Source of the DNA: an uncultured Prevotella sp.
Lineage (GTDB): Bacteria; Bacteroidota; Bacteroidia; Bacteroidales; Bacteroidaceae
DNA: 49,734 nucleotides
Assembly: GCA_947164965.1 (NCBI GenBank)
Contig: CAMUYR010000023.1
Location: forward strand, 1 to 49,734
Direction of reading: 5' to 3'
Shown in pieces: positions 17,424 through 24,544 of the stretch. The number at the start of each line of letters is the position of its first letter. Position 1 is the first letter of the stretch. The translations under genes were made by a program, and so were the position numbers. The notes under the pieces were generated by a model that did no database searches, was not told where the DNA came from, and was given only the letters and a program-made list of their open reading frames with translations.

Positions 17424-18848
17424 ATGAAGAAAACCGAAACCGTAACTAAATCAAGCAAGCTGGTCTTGCTGTTGCTCCTGCTGCTAGGCGTGACAACGGT
17501 GGTGAGCGCGAAGAACGATGCGCTGAAACCCCGATTGGTGGTATGCACCGATATAGCGCCGTCAGACATTGAACCCGACGACATGGAATCGATGGTGCAC
17601 CTGCTGGCGTATGCCGACATGTTCGAAATCGAGGCGCTGATAACATCGGTGGGATGGAACTGCGACCCTTATCCGAAAGACTGGTCACAATATCTGTTCA
17701 AGGCGATAGCTGCCTACGAGCGTGATGTGCCCAAGCTGATGAGGCGCTCAGGACAGAAGAAGTTTCTCTCGCTGAAGAAGGAGAACATGTCTCAGAAGAT
17801 AGGCTACTGGCCCAGTGCGGAGTATCTGTTCAGCCGGGCCGTGATGGGTAGCGTGAATGGTGGCATCCGCTCCCTCGGTGCAACCAACGATTCGCCAGGC
17901 AGCAAACTGCTCATCAAGCTGGCCGATGAGGACGACGACCGACCTATCTACGTGGCAGCATGGGGTGGGGCTAACACGCTGGCACAGGCCATCTGGCGCG
18001 TGAAGCGGACGAGAACAGCGGACGAGGTCAGAAAATTTGTGCGTAAGTTCCGCCTCTATACCATCACCGATCAGGATATGGACTATGCTCATAGGATGGA
18101 TCGTACCCGCAGTTCGCACATTTGGCTGCGCCAGGAGTTTAAGGACGACCTGAAGTTTATATGGGACGAGGGCACATGGCAGGAGCAGTGTGAACTGGGC
18201 AAGCAGAACTGGACCCGCCATCAGCAGAACATACAGACCTGTGGTGAGCTGGGCAAGAAATATCCTAACTATAAATGGGGTGTAGAGGGCGACACACCGA
18301 GCTTCCTCTACGTGCTGCCCAACGGTCTTAACGACCCTGAGGACCCCATGCAGTGCGGATGGGCAGGCTATCACGAACGCGGACTGTGTCCTGACTCGCT
18401 GACTACCGCCTGGACCTCGTGGCAGGAACCCGTTCGCAGCATCAGCGTGGGCTATAAGCGCCGTTTCTATCAGGACGAGCTGGCTGATTTTGAGGCGCGT
18501 ATGCAGTGGGCTGAAATCGACGGTCTGCGCAACCGTAATCCCATCGTTGTGGTGAACGGCCACAAGGGCCCGTCGCCTCTGGTGCTTTACGTCAATGCTG
18601 GCAGCGAGCTCCGTCTGGATGCATCGAAATCGTCAGACCCCGACCGAAACGCCATTAGTTTCCTTTGGTGGCAACAGCCTGAGATAGGGCAGAGTAAGCT
18701 TGCTATCGCTGACGACAAGCAGCCGGTGATGAGCGTGCGCATTCCTGCCGATGCCGCAGGGCAGACGCTCCACATGGTTTGCGAAGTGCGCGATGATGGC
18801 TATAAGAATCTTACGTCATATCAACGAATCATCTTGAAAATACAATGA
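17424..18848 (+). CDS. Sde182-like secreted protein (DUF1593, nucleoside hydrolase-like fold)
   Basis: This 474-residue protein has a long Leu-rich signal peptide (about 1-30, ending VSA). The N-terminal ~320 residues match DUF1593/Sde182, a nucleoside-hydrolase-like fold; VCTDIAPSDIEPDDMESM carries the Asp cluster that would bind a metal and substrate. The last ~100 residues (from PIVVVNGHKGPSPLVLYV, with LDASKSSDPD) form a PKD-like beta-sandwich typical of the Sde182 C-terminal domain. Family members are often called cellulose-binding proteins and lie near glycan degradation genes, but the enzymatic activity is not established. It overlaps the following M15 peptidase by four bases. Confidence 0.88.
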   Translation: MKKTETVTKSSKLVLLLLLLLGVTTVVSAKNDALKPRLVVCTDIAPSDIEPDDMESMVHLLAYADMFEIEALITSVGWNCDPYPKDWSQYLFKAIAAYERDVPKLMRRSGQKKFLSLKKENMSQKIGYWPSAEYLFSRAVMGSVNGGIRSLGATNDSPGSKLLIKLADEDDDRPIYVAAWGGANTLAQAIWRVKRTRTADEVRKFVRKFRLYTITDQDMDYAHRMDRTRSSHIWLRQEFKDDLKFIWDEGTWQEQCELGKQNWTRHQQNIQTCGELGKKYPNYKWGVEGDTPSFLYVLPNGLNDPEDPMQCGWAGYHERGLCPDSLTTAWTSWQEPVRSISVGYKRRFYQDELADFEARMQWAEIDGLRNRNPIVVVNGHKGPSPLVLYVNAGSELRLDASKSSDPDRNAISFLWWQQPEIGQSKLAIADDKQPVMSVRIPADAAGQTLHMVCEVRDDGYKNLTSYQRIILKIQ

Positions 18849-19426
18849 ACAAAAGAATGATAAAATGCTGGCTGGCCATTGGCTGCTGGCTATGGACTAT
18901 GAGTTGCCCGATGCAGGCCCAGACGATCGTGTGTGGTATGGTGATGGATACGCTGAAGATAAAGCATATTGATGCCGAGGGCGTGACGCACGAGGGCGAA
19001 CTGATATGTTCCCACGCGATAGCCGACGACCTGCGTGAGATATTTGCTGAGCTCTATAAGGCGAAGTATCCCATTGAGCGCATACGTCCCATCTCTGAAT
19101 ATTACTCCGACGACGAGCGGTCGATGCAGGCCAACAACACGTCGTGTTTCTGTTATCGGGCCATTGCGGGTACAAAGCGAATGTCGAAACACGCCATGGG
19201 AATGGCGGTAGACATCAACCCGCTGTATAACCCCTGCGTGAAACGGCACAAGGACGGTACCTTGGAGGTGCAGCCGGCAACGGGCAAGCCATACGTGGAC
19301 CGCACGAAGAAGTTTAAGTATAAGATTACGAAGAACGACCTGTGCTACCGCCTCTTCAAGCAGCACGGCTTCCGATGGGGCGGTGAATGGCGGTCGAAGA
19401 AGGACTACCAGCACTTTGAGAAATAA
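18845..19426 (+). CDS. M15-family peptidase (D-Ala-D-Ala carboxypeptidase-like)
   Basis: This 193-residue exported protein has a signal peptide (about 1-25, CPMQAQ). The zinc ligands of the VanY/VanX/M15 family are visible: His116 and Asp123 in SKHAMGMAVDINP and His190 in YQHFEK, with the catalytic Glu181 in FRWGGEW. Such enzymes trim peptidoglycan stem peptides in the periplasm. It is translationally coupled (ATGA overlap) to the Sde182-like gene, an unexpected pairing that could reflect joint envelope or food-particle degradation. A strong hairpin terminator follows. Confidence 0.92.
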   Translation: MNKRMIKCWLAIGCWLWTMSCPMQAQTIVCGMVMDTLKIKHIDAEGVTHEGELICSHAIADDLREIFAELYKAKYPIERIRPISEYYSDDERSMQANNTSCFCYRAIAGTKRMSKHAMGMAVDINPLYNPCVKRHKDGTLEVQPATGKPYVDRTKKFKYKITKNDLCYRLFKQHGFRWGGEWRSKKDYQHFEK

Positions 19427-19436
19427 AGTAAAAGAA

Positions 19437-19468
19437 AGAGCTCTCACCATACTGGAAGTGAGAGCTCT
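19437..19468. terminator. Bidirectional terminator between the M15 peptidase gene and glnN
   Basis: AGAGCTCTCAC (19437-19447) and GTGAGAGCTCT (19458-19468) form an 11 bp perfect stem with a 10-base loop. GTTTTAT follows on the plus side and a T-rich tract on the minus side, which suits two convergent genes. Confidence 0.85.
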
Positions 19469-19495
19469 CTGTTTTATATGCGGTTATCTGATATG

Positions 19496-21739
19496 TTATC
19501 TGATAAACAGCAGTTCGCGATACTTAGGCAGCGTCCAGAGACCGTCCTCGACAATCATTTCCAACTTGTCTATCTCGCTGCGGATGCTCTCCATATGCGG
19601 GCAGACGGTATCGTGATAGGCAATGGCGCGCTGGTGGATATCCTGAATGCGGTTGGCAATGCGGCGGGCCTCGGTGAGGTCTTCTACCAGCTGCTCTATC
19701 TTCTCCGTACGCTCAGCAATCTCCTCAATAAGCTTCATGTTACGGGCTGAGAGGCGGTCGGCCTTATCGGCAGAGAAGACATCCTTCATACCCTGCACAT
19801 TCTTGATGAGCTGCGACTGGTAGTGGGTAGAGACGGGGATGATATGGTTCATGGCGAGGTCGCCCAAGACGCGGGCCTCTATCTGAACGGTCTTGACATA
19901 CATCTCCCATTTCACCTCGTTGCGGGCTTCCAGCTCCTTGTGGTTCATCACCTTGGTGCTCTCGAACATTTTTACGCTGCTTTCGTCGAGATAGTGTTCG
20001 AAGATGACGGGACACGACTTCTCGACATCCAGTCCGCGACGGGCTGCCTCCTTGACCCATTCCTCTGAATAGCCGTTACCGTCGAAGCGGATAGGCTTGC
20101 AGGTCTTGATATCCTCGCGCAGCACCTCGACAATAGCGTGGAACTTAGCAGTATGGCCTGTGCCTTCTGAGTACTCAGGTCTCTCAGAGTATTCTGAAAT
20201 TCTCTGATCCACACGCTTCTTGAAACTGATAAGTGCTTCGGCCATTGCGGCATTCAGGGCTATCATAGCCGATGCGCAGTTGACACTCGAACCCGGTGCA
20301 CGGAACTCGAAGCGGTTACCGGTAAAGGCAAAAGGCGACGTGCGGTTGCGGTCGGTATTGTCGATGATAAGATCGGGAATCTGCGGAATGTCAATCTCCA
20401 TGTTCTTCTTACCTCTTACCTCTGACGTCTCACCTCTTTCTATACGGTCGAGCAGTTCGGTGAGCTGTGTGCCCAGGAAGCTGGAGATAATGGCGGGAGG
20501 TGCCTCGTTGCCACCCAGACGATGGGCGTTGGTAGCACTCATGATAGAGGCTTTGAGCAGTCCGTTATGCTTGTAGACAGCCATCAGTGTCTCGACAATG
20601 AAGGTGACGAAGCGCAGCGTCTCATTGGCAGTAGCCTCTGGATTCGAAGCATCGGTCTTGCCCGGTGCATGCAGCAGCACACCATTGTCGGCAGACAGGC
20701 TCCAGTTGTTATGCTTACCGCTACCATTGATGCCGTCGAAGGGTTTTTCGTGTAGCAGCACGCGGAAGCCGTGATTGCGAGCCACCTTCTTCATGAGCGA
20801 CATGAGCAGCATGTTATGGTCGACAGCCAGATTGCACTCCTCGAAGATAGGAGCCAGCTCAAACTGGTTGGGAGCCACCTCATTATGGCGCGTCTTAACG
20901 GGAATGGCAAGCTCTAAGGCTTGTATCTCAAGGTCCTTCATAAAGGCCTGTACGCGGTCGGGAATAGTGCCGAAGTAGTGGTCGTCCATCTGTTGGTTCT
21001 TGGCACTCTCGTGACCCATCAGTGTGCGGCCTGTCATCAGCAGGTCGGGACGGGCGGAATAGAGACCTTCGTCCACAAGGAAATACTCCTGTTCCCAACC
21101 CAGATTGACCTGTACCTTCGTCACGTCGTTGTAGAAATACTGGCAGACGTCCTTGGCGGCATTACCCACAGCATGCAGGGCTCGCAGGAGTGGAGCCTTG
21201 TAGTCGAGTGCCTCGCCCGTATAGGCGATGAAGATAGTAGGGATACACAGTGTATCGTCGATGATGAAGACGGGGCTTGTGGGGTCCCAGGCACTATAGC
21301 CGCGAGCCTCGAAGGTGTTGCGGATACCACCATTGGGGAACGACGAGGCATCGGGTTCCTGTTGTACCAGCAGCTTGCCCGAGAACTTCTCTATCATACC
21401 GCCCTTGCCGTCGTGTTCTACGAAGGCATCGTGCTTCTCGGCAGTACCCTCGGTCAGAGGTTGGAACCAGTGGGTATAGTGCGTAACGCCCATTTCCAAC
21501 GCCCATTGCTTCATGCCAGCAGCTACTGCGTCAGCTATCGAACGGTCAAGTCGGGCACCGTTATCCATCACATCAATCATCTTGTCGTAGATATCCTTCG
21601 GCAGGTATTTATACATCTTCTTGCGGTCGAACACGTATTTGCCAAAAAACTCTGAGGGGCGTTCAGCAGGCACCTTAACCTCGACGGGATGCTTCTTGAA
21701 AGCCTCTTCTACTACCTGAAATCTTAAATTGTTTGCCAT
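19496..21739 (-). CDS. glnN: Glutamine synthetase type III
   Basis: This 747-residue enzyme forms glutamine from glutamate, ammonia and ATP. The long type III (GlnN) architecture, typical of Bacteroidales, is clear: an N-terminal domain with PSEFFGKYVFDRKKM, the signatures KTRHNEVAPNQFELAPIFEE and LLHEKPFDGINGSGKHNNWS, and the nucleotide/metal motif NRTSPFAFTGNRFEFRAPGS. Two loops are odd. Around ERGETSEVRGKKN the DNA (20408-20438) is a run of ACCTCT-type units, and around RISEYSERPEYSEG the DNA (20166-20208) is an imperfect duplication of an ACTC-rich unit. The gene lies 9 bases downstream of aguB, so the agmatine route and glutamine synthesis may be co-transcribed. Confidence 0.97.
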   Translation of the reverse strand: MANNLRFQVVEEAFKKHPVEVKVPAERPSEFFGKYVFDRKKMYKYLPKDIYDKMIDVMDNGARLDRSIADAVAAGMKQWALEMGVTHYTHWFQPLTEGTAEKHDAFVEHDGKGGMIEKFSGKLLVQQEPDASSFPNGGIRNTFEARGYSAWDPTSPVFIIDDTLCIPTIFIAYTGEALDYKAPLLRALHAVGNAAKDVCQYFYNDVTKVQVNLGWEQEYFLVDEGLYSARPDLLMTGRTLMGHESAKNQQMDDHYFGTIPDRVQAFMKDLEIQALELAIPVKTRHNEVAPNQFELAPIFEECNLAVDHNMLLMSLMKKVARNHGFRVLLHEKPFDGINGSGKHNNWSLSADNGVLLHAPGKTDASNPEATANETLRFVTFIVETLMAVYKHNGLLKASIMSATNAHRLGGNEAPPAIISSFLGTQLTELLDRIERGETSEVRGKKNMEIDIPQIPDLIIDNTDRNRTSPFAFTGNRFEFRAPGSSVNCASAMIALNAAMAEALISFKKRVDQRISEYSERPEYSEGTGHTAKFHAIVEVLREDIKTCKPIRFDGNGYSEEWVKEAARRGLDVEKSCPVIFEHYLDESSVKMFESTKVMNHKELEARNEVKWEMYVKTVQIEARVLGDLAMNHIIPVSTHYQSQLIKNVQGMKDVFSADKADRLSARNMKLIEEIAERTEKIEQLVEDLTEARRIANRIQDIHQRAIAYHDTVCPHMESIRSEIDKLEMIVEDGLWTLPKYRELLFIR

Positions 21740-21748
21740 ATATGTGCT

Positions 21749-22603
21749 TTAATCAATATATCTTTTCGTTAAGTCGTTGTAATTCTCTATTCTGCGGTCG
21801 CGAAGGAAAGGCCACCAGCGGCGTACTTGTTCGGAACGCTGCATGTCGACATCGATGATGGCTACAGCCTCCTCGGTTTCCGATGCCTCGAAGAGCAGTT
21901 CGCCCTGAGGACCAGCTACAAACGAGGTGCCCCAGAAAGGAACGCCATCTTCATCGCCTACGCGGTTTACCGTTATGACGGGCAGTCCATTGGCTACAGC
22001 ATGTCCGCGCTGTACTGTCTGCCAAGCCATTCGCTGTCGCTGTTGCTCGTCCTTGGTGTCATTGGGGTCGTAGCCGATAGCGGTGGGATAGATGAGCAGT
22101 TCGGCACCCGCAAGAGCCATCAGGCGGGCTGCTTCAGGATACCACTGGTCCCAACATACCAACACACCCAAACGTCCGACGGAAGTCTGAATAGGCTGGA
22201 ATCCCAAGTCGCCAGGTGTGAAGTAGAACTTCTCGTAATAGCCCGGATCGTCGGGAATATGCATCTTGCGATACTTGCCGGCAATGGTTCCGTCTTTCTC
22301 AAGCACCACAGCGGTATTGTGATAGAGCCCTGTAGCACGACGCTCAAAGAGTGAGGTGACGATGACGACCTGCAGTTCCTTAGCCAGATTGCCAAAGAAA
22401 GTGGTAGAGGGTCCGGGAATGGTTTCAGCAAGGTCGAAGAGGTTGACATCTTCCTGCTTACAGAAATACAGCGAGTTGTGCAGTTCCTGCAGAACAATGA
22501 GCTCAGCCCCCTCTTTAGCCAGTTGGCGAATCTTGGTAGCCAGGTGGAGCACGTTGGTTTTTACGTCCTCACCGTTGTGCTGTTGAATGATACCTATTTT
22601 CAT
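21749..22603 (-). CDS. aguB: N-carbamoylputrescine amidohydrolase
   Basis: This 284-residue nitrilase-superfamily enzyme hydrolyses N-carbamoylputrescine to putrescine, ammonia and CO2. The catalytic triad is visible: Glu40 in LQELHN, Lys in KYRKMHIPDD and Cys in VLVCWDQWYPEAAR. The segment HIPDDPGYYEKFYFTPGD is characteristic of AguB rather than other nitrilases. It lies downstream of aguA, the enzyme that makes its substrate, but has its own promoter between the two genes, with the -7 box 8 bases before the ATG. It is probably co-transcribed with glnN. Confidence 0.95.
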   Translation of the reverse strand: MKIGIIQQHNGEDVKTNVLHLATKIRQLAKEGAELIVLQELHNSLYFCKQEDVNLFDLAETIPGPSTTFFGNLAKELQVVIVTSLFERRATGLYHNTAVVLEKDGTIAGKYRKMHIPDDPGYYEKFYFTPGDLGFQPIQTSVGRLGVLVCWDQWYPEAARLMALAGAELLIYPTAIGYDPNDTKDEQQRQRMAWQTVQRGHAVANGLPVITVNRVGDEDGVPFWGTSFVAGPQGELLFEASETEEAVAIIDVDMQRSEQVRRWWPFLRDRRIENYNDLTKRYID

Positions 22604-22611
22604 ATTGGGCG

Positions 22612-22642
22612 CAAAATTACTATTTTTTTTTCTTACTGCAAA
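22612..22642 (-). promoter_or_regulatory. Promoter for aguB-glnN
   Basis: The minus strand carries TAATTTTG (22612-22619) and TTTG (22639-22642), spacer 19. The box ends 8 bases before the aguB ATG. Confidence 0.7.
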
Positions 22643-22657
22643 GTATTTCGGAAGATT

Positions 22658-23599
22658 TTAATAATACTGCATCGTGCAACAGTGTAATGAACCGTGCTGT
22701 TGGATGACGGCGCGACAGTCGATACCCACGATTTCGCGGTCGGGGAATGCTTGTCCCACAATGCTGAGTGCCTCTTGGTCTAAGTCAGGCTGATGATAGG
22801 TAGGCATAAGTACAGCACCGTTCAATACCAGATAGTTGGCATAGGTCGCGGGCAGCCGTTGTCCTTCCCCATCGAAGATAGGATGGGGCAGAGGCAGCTT
22901 CAGCAACCGGTAGGGCTTATCGTCCAGTGTGCGGAAGGTTCGTAGTTCCTCTTCCATCAGCGCAAGATCCGGATGGTCGTCATCACCCCCAGTATATAAT
23001 AAGGTGTCGTCAGGACAGATGCGCACCAGTGTGTCGATATGTCCGTCGGTATCGTCGCCAATGAGCGAGCCGTGATGAATCCAAACGATGCGCTCAGCAC
23101 CCAGATACTGCTTCAGTTTATCCTCAATCTCCTGTTGCGAGAGAGGCTGGTTGCGATGAGGGGCCAGCAGGCAGCAACTAGTTGTAAAGACAGTACCCTT
23201 TCCGTCGCTTTCTATTGATCCGCCTTCCAGCACAAAGTCCAAGTGGTCTTCGTAGATGCCTTTGACAATACCTCTGTCGTAGAGCTGGCGGTTGATAGCA
23301 TTGTCCAATGTGGCCTCAAACTTCTCGCCCCAACCGTTGAAGCAGAAATCGAGGAGTACAAGCTGCCCATTCTCTTCGACAGTAATAAACCCATGATCGC
23401 GAGCCCATGTGTCGTTATGCGGAATATCATCGACGATGATGAGCGGCTCACGTTTGCTGATTTCGCGAGCCATCTCTTCGTAGACAGCTGTGATTTCGGG
23501 CAGTATCGGGGCCCAGTCGGTATCCTTGTGTGGCCACGTGAGTTGTATGCCACTCTGATGCTCCCATTCGGCAAGCATGCGTCTCTTTTGATTTTTCAT
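22658..23599 (-). CDS. aguA: Agmatine deiminase
   Basis: This 313-residue enzyme of the guanidino-modifying (PPADI) superfamily converts agmatine to N-carbamoylputrescine and ammonia. Family motifs are WPHKDTDW near the N-terminus, DDIPHNDTWARDHGFI with the substrate-binding acidic residues, VLEGGSIESDGKGT, the His motif HIDTLVR and the C-terminal HCCTMQ, which carries the catalytic Cys. It is shorter than the 360-residue plant-type enzymes but normal for Bacteroidales. The -7 box lies 5 bases before the ATG. With aguB it forms a complete agmatine-to-putrescine route. Confidence 0.95.
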   Translation of the reverse strand: MKNQKRRMLAEWEHQSGIQLTWPHKDTDWAPILPEITAVYEEMAREISKREPLIIVDDIPHNDTWARDHGFITVEENGQLVLLDFCFNGWGEKFEATLDNAINRQLYDRGIVKGIYEDHLDFVLEGGSIESDGKGTVFTTSCCLLAPHRNQPLSQQEIEDKLKQYLGAERIVWIHHGSLIGDDTDGHIDTLVRICPDDTLLYTGGDDDHPDLALMEEELRTFRTLDDKPYRLLKLPLPHPIFDGEGQRLPATYANYLVLNGAVLMPTYHQPDLDQEALSIVGQAFPDREIVGIDCRAVIQQHGSLHCCTMQYY

Positions 23600-23604
23600 G
23601 GCTG

Positions 23605-23663
23605 CAAAGATACAAATAAATCGTCATTCATAATGCTTAATTCATAATTTATTTGTAATTTTG
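23605..23663. promoter_or_regulatory. Divergent -7 boxes of aguA and the mini ABC gene
   Basis: TATCTTTG on the minus strand (23605-23612) serves aguA, and TAATTTTG on the plus strand (23656-23663) serves the gene at 23675. Spacers to the start codons are 5 and 11 bases. No clear TTTG -33 element is seen for either. Confidence 0.55.
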
Positions 23664-23674
23664 CAGGCGATTTT

Positions 23675-24169
23675 ATGATGTTGGAACTGCATAATGTGAC
23701 AATAGGGCAGCAGATACAGCACCTTTCATTGACGGTCAATGATGGTGAATTGCTGACCATCTCGGGTTCAAAAGGCTCGGGTAAGACCACCCTTTTGCGG
23801 GCTGTCTTGGGCTTTCTGCCACTCGACGAAGGACATATCAGCATTGATGGTGAACTGCTGACGCCTCAGTCGGCTCCCTATTTCCGTCGTCAGATAGCTT
23901 ATGTGCCCCAACAGTTGTCGATGCCTGATGGTTGCAGACTGGAGGGTTTTGAACGATGGGCACAGATGCCGGCAGAAGAACAATACCTCTTTATATTAAT
24001 ACGCGCGATGCAGAGCAAGAAGTCGCTGGTATTGGTCGATGAACCGGCTGTAGACCTCACGATTGAGAATGCTATGCTGGTAGACCAGATATTGCGCGAT
24101 GCACCGAAACAGGGTATGACAATCTTGGCGGTCAACGACCGAATAGACGATAATCAGGTGAAGCTATGA
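23675..24169 (+). CDS. Degenerate mini ABC-type ATPase
   Basis: This is a 164-residue ABC nucleotide-binding protein, well short of the usual ~220. Walker A is intact (GSKGSGKTT, residues 31-39), as are the Q-loop (YVPQQ, 76-80) and Walker B with catalytic Glu (SLVLVDEP, 117-124). The signature motif LSGGQ is replaced by MPAEE (98-102), the helical subdomain between Q-loop and signature is cut to about 20 residues, and the H-loop His is Asn (AVND, 151-155). It should bind ATP but may not form a normal hydrolytic sandwich dimer. The stop overlaps the start of a small membrane protein, its likely partner. Confidence 0.8.
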   Translation: MMLELHNVTIGQQIQHLSLTVNDGELLTISGSKGSGKTTLLRAVLGFLPLDEGHISIDGELLTPQSAPYFRRQIAYVPQQLSMPDGCRLEGFERWAQMPAEEQYLFILIRAMQSKKSLVLVDEPAVDLTIENAMLVDQILRDAPKQGMTILAVNDRIDDNQVKL

Positions 24170-24450
24170 TACTGACCATTCTATATCTCCTGTTGGTGTT
24201 GGCCCTGGTGGGTTGGAAAGGCTGGCATGCTTGGCTGAGAGGACGCTCTACCTATCAGCAAGACATGCAGCATCATGGTTCACTGCGTGAATATCTGTTG
24301 GGAAACGGGGCTACCGAATGGCAATCAAAGGAGCCTTTTCTTCGTCATGCCTTGCAGCGTGCCTTCATTCCGATGGTCCGTCAGTGGCGTTTCTGGCTGG
24401 CACTCATAGGGTTGGGCGTTTTGGTTCTTGTATTGAGGTCGTGCAGTTAG
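24166..24450 (+). CDS. Small two-helix membrane protein
   Basis: This 94-residue protein has a hydrophobic N-terminal helix (about residues 1-19, ILTILYLLLVLALVGW), a charged middle (RGRSTYQQDMQHHG, FLRHALQRAF) and a second hydrophobic helix near the C-terminus (about 73-90). The ATGA overlap with the mini ABC ATPase gene indicates coupled expression. It could be a minimal membrane anchor or permease fragment for the ATPase. I do not recognise the family, and no other transporter subunit lies nearby. Confidence 0.7.
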   Translation: MILTILYLLLVLALVGWKGWHAWLRGRSTYQQDMQHHGSLREYLLGNGATEWQSKEPFLRHALQRAFIPMVRQWRFWLALIGLGVLVLVLRSCS

Positions 24451-24504
24451 ATTTTTTAACATAAGAAAGTCTCCTTACTTCTATTTTTTTTCTGCTCTTT
24501 TTTG

Positions 24505-24527
24505 TATCTTTGCAGTCGATTTCGACT
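24505..24527 (+). promoter_or_regulatory. nrdD -7 box and adjacent inverted repeat
   Basis: TATCTTTG (24505-24512) lies 32 bases before the nrdD ATG. Immediately downstream AGTCGA-TT-TCGACT (24514-24527) forms a compact inverted repeat at the expected transcription start, which could be an operator or a 5' stem-loop. Confidence 0.5.
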
Positions 24528-24544
24528 AAAAACATACACTAATT

